Shown: positions 33,822-44,377 of the stretch, in pieces
How the letters are laid out: each line of letters opens with the position of its first letter
How positions within the stretch are numbered: the stretch's first letter is position 1
NCBI GenBank assembly: GCA_036971475.1
Contig: JBAIZL010000002.1
Span: 352,283,582-352,347,581, forward strand
Direction: 5' to 3'
Source: Prosapia bicincta
Lineage: Eukaryota; Arthropoda; Insecta; Hemiptera; Cercopidae
Length of the DNA: 64,000 nucleotides
The notes under the pieces: model-generated
Seen by the model: only the letters and a program-made list of their open reading frames with translations
What the model was told of the DNA's origin: nothing
The model's database searches: none
Translations under genes and position numbers: made by a program

Positions 33822-34233
33822 CATTTTTAACTGGTGTTGTGATAATAATCACTGGTATGCATAGCACTAATAATGTGGGCGATATCACGTTAATTGGCTC
33901 GGCATTTTCAACAGCTCTGCCTTTGTTCAGCAACTCAGTTTGTCCGCTAATAATGTTTTCCTTTGCATTTTCCACGATAATAGCTTATTGTTACTACTGT
34001 GAAGTTGCTTTGTTGTACTTATTTGGTAGCAAAAAAGTACTGATACTGTTTCAAATTCTCATAGTGGGTTCAGTGTATATAAGCTGTATGTCAAAGAATA
34101 TAGAATTTATATCTTATTTAGGCGACAGCCTATTTATGTGCCTTATGATTCCAAATGCTATTGCGATATATCTACTGAGAAAAGAAGTATTGAGTACGAT
34201 AGATTCTTATTACAATTCTAAAGGGTATTAAAC

Positions 34234-36053
34234 ATGATTTGTAGATGGCTTTGTGTAGTGTTGTTTTGCCTATTGTTCAATGATGTGCATGCTTCTTCGA
34301 GTTTTTACGAAGGTTATGACGCTGTGTTGAGTGGAATAAATAACTTTATGAATGAGGTACTGTTTTTCAAGATCTTTTACTTGCCATTTATAATTCTTCT
34401 AGTGGCTTTTGGTTACGTATTATTAACGCAGCGTTTTAAATTTCTCAACATAAGAATGTTCAAGCATGGTCTCGATAATTTGTGTGGAAAATATGACACA
34501 GGTCATCTCAATGGTCACATTACGCATTTTCAGGCATTTGTAACCGCACTATCAAGCACAGTAGGTCTGGGAACTGTTGCTGGTGTTGCAATTGCAGTTT
34601 CAATGGGAGGGCCAGGAGCGGTGCCTTGGATGATGATTACAGGCTTTTTTGGTATGTTAGCAAAATTTTTTGAAGTAACCTTAGCATTCAAGCACAGAAC
34701 AGAAGGCCAAGAACAGTTATTTAGTGGTCCCTTTCAATACATAAGGAATGGACTGGAGGAATTTGGATTTAAGAAACTTGGTATTGTCTTAGCTGCAGTA
34801 TATGCGGTTCATTATATTATCAGGCCTTGTTGGAAGTGTGGCATTTCAAACCAATCAAATTGTTTCAATATTGCCTGGCTACTCAAATTGGGTAGATAGT
34901 AATCCTTGGTTTCTCTCTTCCATAATTTCTACGCTGCTTGCTCTAGTAATTGTCGGTGGGATTAGAAGGATAGCAAAAGTGTCTTCCGCGTTAGTGCCTA
35001 TTATGTCACTTATATATATTTTTGGTTGCATCACGATCATTGCATTTAATATTCACAACTTTGGTAATGCCTTTAAAATATTATTTTCTAGCATGATAGA
35101 CTTCAATGCCGTTGGTGGAGGAGTAGTAGGAGCATTTGTTGCTGGAATTCAAAGGGCAATTTTTGCCAGCGTAGCAGGTGTTGGTTCAGCTTCAATTACA
35201 CAGCGGTAGCTAAAGATGAGGAGCCGGTTAGAACTGGACTAGTTGCGATGATAGAACCATGCTTTGATACAATGTTAATTTGTTGATTAACGGGAATAAC
35301 AAAAGTAATAACAGGTGCATACCAAACTGGCACCGGTGAGGGGATTGATTACTCAAAAAGCATTTGAAACAGTTTCTTCTTGGTTTCGTATACTTTTAAC
35401 AATATCTTTGCCTTTGTTTGCGTTTTCTTCAGTGATTTCGTTTGTATATTGCTGTGAAATGGGATGGCTATATTTATTTGGTGCAAGGAGTATAGTGATA
35501 TACCGCATATCGGTGGTAATTGTAGCGTGTTTCTCTGGTCTCTCTAAAGATATAATAGCTATTGCCAATATCGGTGGTAATTGTAGCGTGTTTCTCTGGT
35601 CTCTCTAAAGATATAATAGCTATTGCCAATATCGGTGGAATTGTAGCGTGTTTCTCTGGTCGCTCTAAAGATATAATAGCTATTGCCAATATCGGTGGAA
35701 TTGTAGCGTGTTTCTCTGGTCTCTCTAAAGATATAATAGCTGTGGCCAATATCGGTGGTAATTGTAGCCTGTTTCTCTGGTCTCTCTAAAGATATAATAG
35801 CTTTTGCCAATATCTGTGGTAACTGTAGCGTGTTTCTCTGGTCTCTCTAAAGATATAATAGCTATCCAATATCGGTGGTAATTGCAGCTTGTTTCTCTGG
35901 TCTCTCTAAAGATATAATAGCTATTGCCAATATCGGTGAAACTTTATTCTCTTGTTTAGCTCTCATCAACATGACAGCGCTAATAGTTTTGAGCAACAAG
36001 ATTAATGATGAAGTTCATTGCTACCTGAGGTTGAGGAATAACAAAATTAATTA
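34234..36053 (+). pseudogene. Sodium/alanine symporter, copy 2, broken
   Basis: A tandem paralogue of copy 1. It has a signal-like N-terminus (MICRWLCVVLFCLLFNDVHA), a lead membrane segment, then THFQAFVTALSSTVGLGTVA and MGGPGAVPWMMITGFFGML. A frameshift near 34820 splits YAVHYIISG. The region that became the satellite in copy 1 is single copy here (VAFQTNQIVSILPGYSNW... GGIRRIAKVSSALVPIMSL). Stops at 35207 and 35283 and further shifts follow. At 35507-35939 a 60-base unit is repeated seven times before the C-terminus ends at TAG 36053. Confidence 0.9.
35507..35939 (+). repeat. ~60-bp minisatellite (7 units) in symporter copy 2
   Basis: atatcggtgg (one copy atatctgtgg, the last atatcggtga) begins at 35507, 35568, 35629, 35689, 35749, 35810, 35869 and 35930. 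Spacings are 61, 61, 60, 60, 61, 59 and 61. The unit also holds tgtttctctggtctctctaa and agatataatagct. The spacing does not keep frame, so the array grew after the gene was dead. Confidence 0.96.
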
Positions 36054-36066
36054 GGTTTTTGTTTTA

Positions 36067-36648
36067 ATGAAAAAGTATATAGTCCTTATATTATTCTACG
36101 TACTAGGTTTAATACCGTTTAGTTTAATTATTACAAAAATTAAAGGAATAGATTTAAGAGAAATAGGCTCAGGGAACCTTGATGCTACAAACGTTGCAAG
36201 AACAGGAAATAAATTTCTTGCTGCCCTGGCGTTACTTCTGGACTCATTTAAAGAATTTGTCGCAGATTATATAGCACAACAAGTTTTTGATAACGATCAT
36301 TTTTACAGATATATATCCGCAATTTTAGCAGTTCTAGGGCACATGTTTCCTGTATGGCTGAAGTTTAGTGGAGGAAAGGGAGTTGCAACAACTTTAAAAG
36401 TTTTAGTAGCACTTAATATTCCTACAGTATTAGCATTTGTATTTGTTTGGCTAGCAATGTTTCTTACTTTTCGGCACTCTTCCCTTGCTTTCTTGGTAGC
36501 CACTGCAGCAGTTGTTGCAACCTCTTTCTTTTTTCAAAAAGACTTATTTCTTGCACTATTAATTGTTGCAATTTTAATTTTCTTAAAGCACTACAGAAAT
36601 ATTGCGAATCTTCTGCAAGGCAAGGAATACAAGTTTTACAAACGGTAA
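36067..36648 (+). CDS. plsY: Glycerol-3-phosphate acyltransferase PlsY, open frame with a key-residue change
   Basis: PlsY acylates glycerol-3-phosphate from acyl-phosphate, the first step of phospholipid synthesis, in the inner membrane. The 193-codon frame is full length with five or so membrane segments. The conserved loops are present: GSGNLDATNVAR (usually GSGNIGATN, so one Gly is Asp) and GHMFPVWLKFSGGKGVAT. LLLDSFKEFVAD replaces the usual LLLDxxKG. The open frame combined with changes at conserved sites suggests it is no longer under selection. Confidence 0.88.
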   Translation: MKKYIVLILFYVLGLIPFSLIITKIKGIDLREIGSGNLDATNVARTGNKFLAALALLLDSFKEFVADYIAQQVFDNDHFYRYISAILAVLGHMFPVWLKFSGGKGVATTLKVLVALNIPTVLAFVFVWLAMFLTFRHSSLAFLVATAAVVATSFFFQKDLFLALLIVAILIFLKHYRNIANLLQGKEYKFYKR

Positions 36649-36737
36649 TACTAAACCCTAAGCATAGAGACTACTTCTGGCAAAGATTTAATTTCTCAAA
36701 TTGCAGCTAAAGTGATTTAGTCATGCTGAGATAATAA

Positions 36738-37918
36738 CTATTCTGCTGCTATTTTTACCTCAGAGGCGGTAACCGCGCTGGTTTTTTCTATTAATTCATT
36801 TTTACTGATATATACGTACCGTAGTTGCCATAGTAGTGCCCCAAAGCATCGGCACGAGAACGGACACTTTCACGCGACATTAAAATGTGGGATTTGATGC
36901 GCTCTTTGACCCTATTTACTTCCTCTTCCTTCAGATCGTCGGTAGACAATTTCTTCAGCTCCGTTGTTATGGATTTTAAAAGTGTATCTAAGTTGCTACA
37001 GTCTGTACCAGGAAAATTGGACAGCATTCCTGTATCAGTATAGCTAAAATTGAACGAATAGACAGAGTAAGCAAGCCCTTGCTTTTCTCTTACTTCCTGG
37101 AATAGGCGCGATTACATTCCGCTCCCTAGTATAGAATCAAGTACCTTAAACTTGTGATACCTATCGTCATAGCGAGCAACAACACTAGGTAGACCAATTA
37201 GCAAGTGCACCTGATCTAATTTACGGTGCTCCAGATATTCACCACCATTATAATTCGTATTCTGTTTGTTTCTCAGCTCCTTTGAATGGATCTTTGAGAG
37301 AAAATCCTTGGATAACTGAACAACTTTCTCATGTTCGACATTTCCTGCAACAGCAAGTATCGTATTCTCACCAAAGTAATGCTCATTTATGTAGTTGTTT
37401 AGATCTTCTCGAGTAAAAGATTTTACCGTATCTTGCGTGCCCAAAATTGACCTGCCAAACGGTTGATCTTTATAAGCTGCCTCAAAATATTTATCGAAAA
37501 TAATGTCACTCGGTGAATCATTGGTTGAAAAATCTCTTGTATTACAACACCCTTTTCGCGCTCCAATTCATCTTCTGGATATGTGGAATTCATCAATATA
37601 TCTATTAATATATCAATGCCAGTTTTTATGTCTTTCTTGGGGACTTTTGCGTAGTAACTGGTGCTTTCCCTGCCGGTACAGGCATTGAAAACTCCGCCTA
37701 TGTCATCAAAAGCTTTTGCAATTTCAAATGCAGTCCTTGTCTTATGTCCCTTTAAAAGCCATATGCTCTAGAAAGTGGAATATTGCATTTTGATTAGCAC
37801 TTTCTGCTCTACTGCCAACACCAACTCGTATATTTAAAGTTACGGACTCAACTTCACGCATTTGCTCAGTTATTATCCGTAGGCCATTATCTAATTTTGT
37901 TATCTGTGGTACATTCAT
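36738..37918 (-). pseudogene. M16 (insulinase/processing-peptidase-like) metallopeptidase, broken
   Basis: The ATG at 37918 overlaps the sodB stop (ATGA). The N-terminus reads VPQITKLDNGLRIITEQM. The inverted zinc motif HxxEH is intact as HFLEHMAFKGT. A stop follows at 37742, then FEIAKAFDDIGG and TSYYAKVPKKD, a further break near 37440-37500, then TREDLNNYINEHYFGENT and VHLLIGLPSV. A stop after LGSGM near 37112 precedes RADALGHYYGNYG, and a last frameshift near 36805 leads to the true end ASEVKIAAE at 36738. This family degrades peptides or signal sequences, often as pairs. Confidence 0.9.
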
Positions 37919-38499
37919 CTCATATACTTTTTTAAATTCTCTTCTGCAAAATCCCAATTGATCAAATGATCAAGGAAAACTTTGATATAGTCGATTCTAC
38001 GGTTTTGACAATCTAAATAATACGCATGCTCCCAAACATCCATAGTGAGCAATGGCACGTGACCGTGGATTTGGAGGTTTGGTGATTTTGAGCTTTCCTT
38101 TTTCAAGCACCAACCACACCCATGCACTACCAAATTGGCTTACCCCATGACTCGAAAATTCCTCATACAATTTATCAAAGCCACCTATATCGTCTTGAAT
38201 TTTTTTTGCCAGAAGACTGTCTTCTTCAGGCTTGCAACCACCATTTTTTTTCATTGAACTCCAATAAAAGGTGTTATTCCAAACTTGCGCTGCGTTATTA
38301 AATATAGAAACTTGTCGCTATTGCCATGAACTTTCATTATTAATTCTTCAATCTTCACATCCGTACTTTCAGCAAGCTCGTTGAGCTTATTTAAATACCC
38401 CTTATGATGCTTATCTTAATGAAAATCCAAAGTTTTTGCAGATATGTAAGGCTCTAAAGCTGTTTTATCGTATGGTAACTCAGGTAAAGTGAAACTCCT
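37915..38499 (-). pseudogene. sodB: Iron superoxide dismutase, broken, start codon lost
   Basis: SodB removes superoxide with one Fe ion. The first codon position (38499-38497) is AGG, not ATG, followed by [20 protein letters not shown]. The DKHHKGYLNKLNEL segment carries the first metal His but is preceded by a stop. A shift near 38270 leads to KKNGGCKP..., FGSAWVWLV and, after another shift near 38070, [19 protein letters not shown] with the ligands Asp and His. In Rickettsiales sodB often precedes virB3; here it precedes an M16 peptidase by an ATGA overlap. Confidence 0.92.
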
Positions 38500-38667
38500 G
38501 CCAACCTCTTTATTTCTAATCTACTGGGATGGTAGAGCAATATGTGCTCTTGTGAAATATATAATTTAGTTAAAATATTCATATTGTTGCAATTATTCTA
38601 AAATAAGTTGTAATAGTACAGTATGTAAATACATTTTTTATTATTATAGTTTTTTTAGGAGGCTAAT

Positions 38668-39240
38668 ATGTCAAGTTCATGTAAAATTAAAACAACATAC
38701 TATAATTTCAAGCAATATGCCTACAATGGCACTATTCCTACTGTAACGGAAAATAATAGGGAAGTTTCACAAAACTGTTTTTATAAGTCTGCTCATTATA
38801 TCGATAATGTTATAGGACCAGTAAAGTATAGAGTTTTTGGTGTTAAGGAAAGTGAACATTCTATATGATGGTAGAAAGCACGGAAGTAGGGGCTTGATAG
38901 GGCATGCTGTTCTTGCACTAATATAGTTTTACAACCTTTATATTTAGCATTTGTATATCTGTCGTACTGGCCAGCGAAAGGATTAGTAAAAGTAACAGAT
39001 AAGTTTGGTCTTAAAGACAATACTTTGGTAGGTTATTCAAATACGTTATCAAATAAGGCACTAGAGCACAGTACAAAAGTAGCTGACTTTATTGGCACAG
39101 TTTTGAGTTATGCCATCAGTGCTGTTATCTGGGCTGCTGCACTTGTTGTCACACCAATAACTTGGGCTGTTGACAAGGTGTCAAGTAAGTTTAGTGAAAT
39201 AAAGACTGGAGCTGTTGATCCTAATGTAAAGGAAAAATAA
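38668..39240 (+). pseudogene. Unrecognised Wolbachia-type protein with C-terminal hydrophobic segments, broken
   Basis: An aggaggc site lies before the ATG at 38668. The first frame stops at 38866. The rest continues in other frames with ATSYWPAKGLVKVTDKFGLK-like sequence, then 39025-39240 with SYAISAVIWAAALVVTPITW and AVDKVSSKFSEIK. It has one or two membrane segments. I do not recognise a family. From 39241 to 39404 I see only AT-rich sequence. Confidence 0.45.
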
Positions 39241-39404
39241 CTAGTCTGTATAAAAAATGCCCATGCTCAGCCATTGGCATTCCAGCATGGCTTTGTTGCC
39301 TAGCTAGTGTTGGTTGAGGGTTTTATAAGGAGAAAAGTTTTTAAATGTATGGTTACTAGCGCATTTTGTTGTAAAATAAGCACTTTTCAAACAAGTATAA
39401 CTTT

Positions 39405-40010
39405 ATGCCAAAAAAGATGAGAGTCAGTAACCAAAGAGAATATAACCAATTTCTCAAAGAAAGAGGAAATATTTTTCACTTCATTATTGAAGCAATCGAA
39501 AATTGGTATGAAAGCAATCCAAAAGTAGCTGGCGGCAACAATGTTTATAGGTTGTAATTTTAGTACATATACGTTAACGATAAGAAAGCGATAAACATGA
39601 AGTACACTCACGGTGCTGCTGCAGACTATTTGTCAGCCTGTAGAGGGAATAAGTATAAAGTTCGTTCTGTTCGAGCAGATGCAGCTTATGACATAAGGAG
39701 AGTGTATAAAGAATGTGGGAAATACAATCTATCATTTGGCCTAGCTAAAATTTGTTTAGCTGACTACTTATCAGAAAATATATTAGTAAAATTAGATCAT
39801 ATGTGTATTATGAGGATGGTATAAATGAATGGAAGAAGAAAGTGAAGTATGGAGTACGGTCTTATATTGAAGTGTTTTCCATGGGTTAATTTGGGTTTAG
39901 CTTGAGAAACAAATCAGAGATAAGTCGTGAAAAAGAACTAAGTGCTATTTGCTCAATAGATTCACTGATATTGGTATGGCTAAATTTGAAATAATTACAT
40001 GAATTTATCA
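39405..40010 (+). pseudogene. IS5-family transposase remnant with internal deletion
   Basis: It starts MPKKMRVSNQREYNQFLKER and NIFHFIIEAIENWYESNP, the N-terminus of the common Wolbachia IS5-group transposase. After ~45 codons the sequence jumps to KKAINMKYTHGAAADY and VRADAAYDIRRVY, which hold the second DDE Asp region. It then decays through the SMEYG...FPWVNLG...ETNQR stretch to GMAKFE-like words near 40000. Most of the middle is gone. Confidence 0.8.
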
Positions 40011-40089
40011 TAAACCATCACTGCATAAATAGCTATGCAATAAAGCCTTCCAGCATTAGTGTTTCGCAGGTACCTATACGACAAAGCCC

Positions 40090-40885
40090 ACTGGAATCCA
40101 GGAAAGATATAGATTCCAACGTCACGCGCTGGAATGACAGAAATCCCAGTAGCCACTCTCTTGTCATTCCAGTGCCCTTTTCATGTCATTCCAGTGCTTT
40201 CCTCCTGTCATGCCAGTGCGTGACACTGGCATCCAGCCTTTCCATAAACATCAAAGACATTGCATTCCTCCACACAAAATTTCACATTTACCAAAATTTC
40301 TGGATCCCAGTGTCTGAGCTACTTTGGATGACACCATCATAAAGCGTCACGTGCTGGAATGGCATCTTCTTGAATCGCCTTAGCTAGAAATATTAAAAAA
40401 ATTACCAAACGAAAAAAAGGCAGAGAATCCCCGTGAGTGGCTAGTTATTTACATTTAACTGTCAAACATGGCGTTCTTTTATTCTAAACGCTTAATAACC
40501 GCGACTCAGTTGCATTTAAGCTGCAGTTAGTCTCAATTCTAAACATTAGGAAATTTACTAATACAGAAAAAAAGACAAAAGAAACCTAGGGCAGCTAGTT
40601 ATTCACTATCATTTCATCAGTTGGCGTTTTTTAATGTTTTTAAGCGCCCAAATAGGCGCAATTCACAGCACTAGTTAGTAATGTAGACAACAATGTAAAA
40701 GACATGAGGTGCACATAATGCAAAAAATTAAACATGAGACGCCAGATATATTAAGTTTTTTTGTCGTTTAATCTGTACAGAGAAGATAAATAATCAGCTT
40801 CAATGCCATTATTAAAGGATTGGCAGGGGTTGTCAAGTAATTTTTTAGTTCTGTTTTTCACTACTTGCTTTTGTAGACCTATGTT
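40090..40885 (-). repeat. Dispersed Wolbachia repeat, copy C (inverted relative to copy E)
   Basis: Gene-free 40011-40970. On the minus strand, 40885 to ~40190 follows 55015 to ~55700 in order: ttacttgacaacccctgcca, gattatttatcttct, cgccagatatattaagt-type words, ccacccacggggattct, then the gtcattccagcacgtgacgc palindromes. From 40080 to 40260 there are several gtcattccagtgc palindrome cores. No protein frame. Confidence 0.9.
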
Positions 40886-40970
40886 TATGCAATTCTCCAT
40901 AATGGATAAAAAAACTAGTAGAAAGTTACTGTAAATTCACGTATTTTGATGCTATAAAAATACGTGATGT

Positions 40971-43747
40971 ATGGACGATTTTATCCGAGTTAAGGGAGCA
41001 AAAGAACATAATCTGCGAGGTACAGATGTCAATATACCAAAAAATGAGCTAGTTGTTATAACTGGACTGAGTGGTTCTGGCAAGTCTAACCTCGTTTGAT
41101 ACGATTTATGCAGAAGGTCAACGCCGGTACGTTGAAATCCTATCGGCTTACGCGCGTTAATTTCTCAACATTCAGGATAAACCGGATGTTGAGTCGACTA
41201 CAGGCCTCTCTCCTGCAATATCTATCAACCAAAAATCGATCTAAAAAATCCAAGATCAACAGTCGGAACCGTTACTGAAATTTACGACTACCTACGGTTG
41301 ATATATGCACGAATAGGAATTCCTTATTCAACCACTACTGGGTTGAAAATAACGAAACAGACTGTATCTCAAATTGTAGATACTATAATGGCGTTACCTA
41401 TAGGAACTGAAATATATATATTTGCCCCTATTGTACGTGGCAGAAAGGGAGAACATCTCAAAGAGATATTTGAATTTAAAAAGCAAGGCTATGTAAGGCT
41501 AAAAATAGATGGTGAAATAGATGATATAGATAATTTACCTAAGCTTGAGAAGAACAAAAAACACGATATTTTTGTGGTTGCAGATAGGGTGTCAATATCA
41601 GATGATATAGGAAATCGACTGCCAAGCAGTATAGAGTCAGCATTAAGGCTTGGCCACAGCTTAATATATGTAGAGATAATGAACTTACCTGACAATCATA
41701 ATTCTGAATATAAAAATGGTCAAATTTTGCATGTCCGGAATCTGGCTTCACTCTTGAAGAAATAGAACCAAGATTTTTTTTTTTTTAACAGTCCTTATGG
41801 TGCATGTTAATCATGTAATTAGCTTGGTAAGAAACTAAGTGTTGATATAAATCTGATAGTGCCAGATGAAAAACTTTCAATATCTGAAGTCGCTTTAAGG
41901 CCAGTGGGGTCAATGTTCCGTCAAGTACATGCAAATGGATTTCTAGAAAATACAATCATATCACTAGCTGAGAATTGTAAATTTAGTCTTGATCTTCCAT
42001 GGAAAAACATAGATCAGAAAGTGAAGGATGTAATACTTTTTGGTTCTAGAGGAATGAAATTTCAAGGTTTGGTCAGTATCCTAGAGCGCCAGATGGATTA
42101 TGATGAAACACTTATTGAGCGATATTGCACTGTCATTCACTGTAAGGAATGTGCTGGCTATAGATTGAGAAAAGAAGCACTTACAGTGGAAATTAATGAA
42201 AAACACATATGAGAAATATCTAGGCTCAGCATTGATGAATCCATTAAATGGTTTGAGAATTTGCCAAGCAAGCTTACAGAGCAACAAAAGCAAATCTCAA
42301 TTAGAATACTAAATGAAATAATCAAAAGGCTGACATTTTAAAAGGATGTAGGGTTGAATTATCTGACGCTTGACCGTGAGTCTAACACTCTCTCTGGCGG
42401 TGAAAGTCAAAGGTTCAGGCTTGCTTCGCAAATTGGCTCTGGTTTAACAGAAGTGCTGTATGTTCTTGATGAACCCTCGATAGGCCTTCATCAATGTGAT
42501 AATTGCCACACTTAAAAACTTGAGAGATATGGGCAATACCGTGATTGTTGTTGAGCATGATGAAGATACAATAATGGCTGGTGATTATGTAATTGATATT
42601 GGTCCTGGAGCAGGTGTAAATGGAGGGAAAGTTGTTGCAGAGGGAACGCCAGATCAGGTGCAAAAAAGCTCCGAAAGCATAACAGGGCAATATTTGAGTG
42701 GAAAGAAAGAAATCTCAATTCCAGAAAGGAGAAAACAAACAACTCAGTTCATAAAGGTAATTAACGCGTGTGAGAACAACTTGAAAAATATAAACGTCGA
42801 ATTTCCTATAGGGAATTTTATTTGTGTTACTGGAATATCAGGTGGAGGAAAATCAAGTTTAGTTATAGAAACACTATATAAATACTCAGCACATAAGGTA
42901 TATCATTCGTCTGTAATGTATGGCCAATGCGACAAAATAGAAGGCCTTGATTACATAGATAAAATTATAGAAGTTGAACAGTCACCAATTGGTAGAACTC
43001 CTGCATCAAATCCAGCAACATATGTAGGTACCTTTACTCATATAAGGAATTAGTTTGCAGGTCTCCCAGAATCAAAGGCACGAGGTTACAACATAGGCCG
43101 GTTCTCATTTAACACTAAAGGAGGAAGATGCGAAGGGTGTAGAGGTTATGGACATTTAAAGATAGAAATGCATTTTCTACCGGACGTTTATGTAAAGTGC
43201 GAGCAGTGTAAACGTCAACGATATAACCGAGAAACACTAGAGATTACTTACAAGGGTAAATCAATTTCTGATTTGCTTGATATGACGATAGATCAAGCTT
43301 GTGATTTTTTTGACAACCATTTCCGATGATAAAAGAAAAGTTGGTTTCTTTGCAGGAAGTAGGGCTTGGCTATTTAAACTCGGACAGCCATCAACAACGT
43401 TATCTGGAGGTGAAGCACAACGAATAAAACTGTCTAAGGAGCTATCGAAGCGATTTACTGGAAGAACATTATATATTCTTGATAAGCCAACAACTGGATT
43501 ACACTTTGAAGATATAAATAACTTACTGAAGATACTTCATAGATTAGTCGATCTGGGAAATACTGTTATAGTTATTGAGCATAATTTGCACGTTATAAAA
43601 ACTGCAGATCACATAATAGACATTGGTCCAGAGGGTGGAGTAAAAGGTGGATAAGTAGTTGTTGCGGGAACTCCAGAAGAAGTTACAAAAGCTCCAAAAA
43701 GTGTTACAGGCAAGTATCTTAAAACATATTTTTCAAATATAGCATAA
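40971..43747 (+). pseudogene. uvrA: Excinuclease ABC subunit A, multiply broken
   Basis: UvrA is the ATPase that finds DNA damage in nucleotide excision repair. It starts [17 protein letters not shown]. The first Walker [12 protein letters not shown], is followed at once by a frameshift. Frame 41298-41765 covers IYARIGIPYS to the UvrB-binding region. After a gap come [20 protein letters not shown] (signature) and [10 protein letters not shown]. The second half has GISGGGKSSLV (Walker A), SPIGRTPASNPATY, and the zinc finger CEGCRGYGH...VKCEQCK. The last signature [15 protein letters not shown] precedes [10 protein letters not shown], where the Walker B Glu is Lys. It ends at TAA 43747 after a further stop at 43651. 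Confidence 0.95.
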
Positions 43748-43867
43748 ACTGTTCTTAATTATATTAGGCTACGTTGCATAGCACGATGCAAATTGTAACT
43801 AACCTAAGTAAATTGGCAGTATAATAATGTACTGACGCTTAGTTTAAGCACGATTTGGCTGAATGTG

Positions 43868-44070
43868 AAAACATTTAAAAGACATGCAGCCCCGATAATT
43901 TTATGTAGTCGGCCAATAAATCCCTAAGTTTTTTACTGTATTTTTGTTGTTGATGCTGCAGGTCTTGAGTCAGAAATACCATTGTAGGCTATGATAAGAG
44001 TATTAGCAGGGTTTGTCAAGTAATTTCTTTGTTTCACGGCTGGAGCATGCTGAAAGTTTGTTATGCAAAA
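43868..44070 (-). repeat. Dispersed Wolbachia repeat, copy D (inverted relative to copy A)
   Basis: The reverse complement of 2420-2615: gtcaagtaatttctttgttt, ctgcaggtc, gagtcagaaatacc, cggccaataaatccct. The rest of 43748-44377 is AT-rich with no gene I can support. The ~190-base middle of copies A and D differs from the middle of copies B, C and E. Confidence 0.85.
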
Positions 44071-44377
44071 GGTCCAATATAATTTAGTTATTAAATAATT
44101 TAATAAGAAAGCCAAGATTATCATAATTCTTTACGCTTCATACAGAATGTTATTTTAGCTTCAGAAACATACAACGTCACAAACGAAAAATTGTAGCATG
44201 CAGACAAAAAATTTGAAAGGAAGCCTTCTTCTTATAATATCGTGCTAGAATTAACGTACAGGATTTTATGATGATTTAAATATAAATATTCTAAAAATTA
44301 TATAAGCGTTAATTAATATATTACGTATCTCAGATATAATGTTGTACAAAAGTATGCATATTCAGTAAAATATTAAC

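Larger units (their letters stand above)
29270..34231 (+). pseudogene. Sodium/alanine symporter (AGCS family), copy 1, expanded by tandem arrays
   Basis: AGCS transporters import alanine or glycine with Na+. The signal peptide and N-terminus present in copy 2 are missing. The frame begins near 29270 and has THIQAFATVISGTVGHGTI, IGGPGAMFWMIVNGILGMP and FAEVVLAFTYR. From 29654 to ~33374 the membrane segment FQANQMAALSNSLFEYN... is repeated about 21 times. The normal gene then resumes with FSKSAIRGGVLTGLIAGVRR and SVFADEAGSEAAAIAHS. A 31-residue segment is present three times (33543-33821), and the C-terminus ends NSKGY at 34231. Copy 2 follows after 2 bases. Several TGA codons and one-base deletions break the frame in the array. 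Confidence 0.88.

Noticed and set aside
35353..35810. Minus-strand repetitive protein frames (SLERPEKHATI...)
   Set aside because: They are antisense shadows of the 60-bp minisatellite and have no start signal or family.
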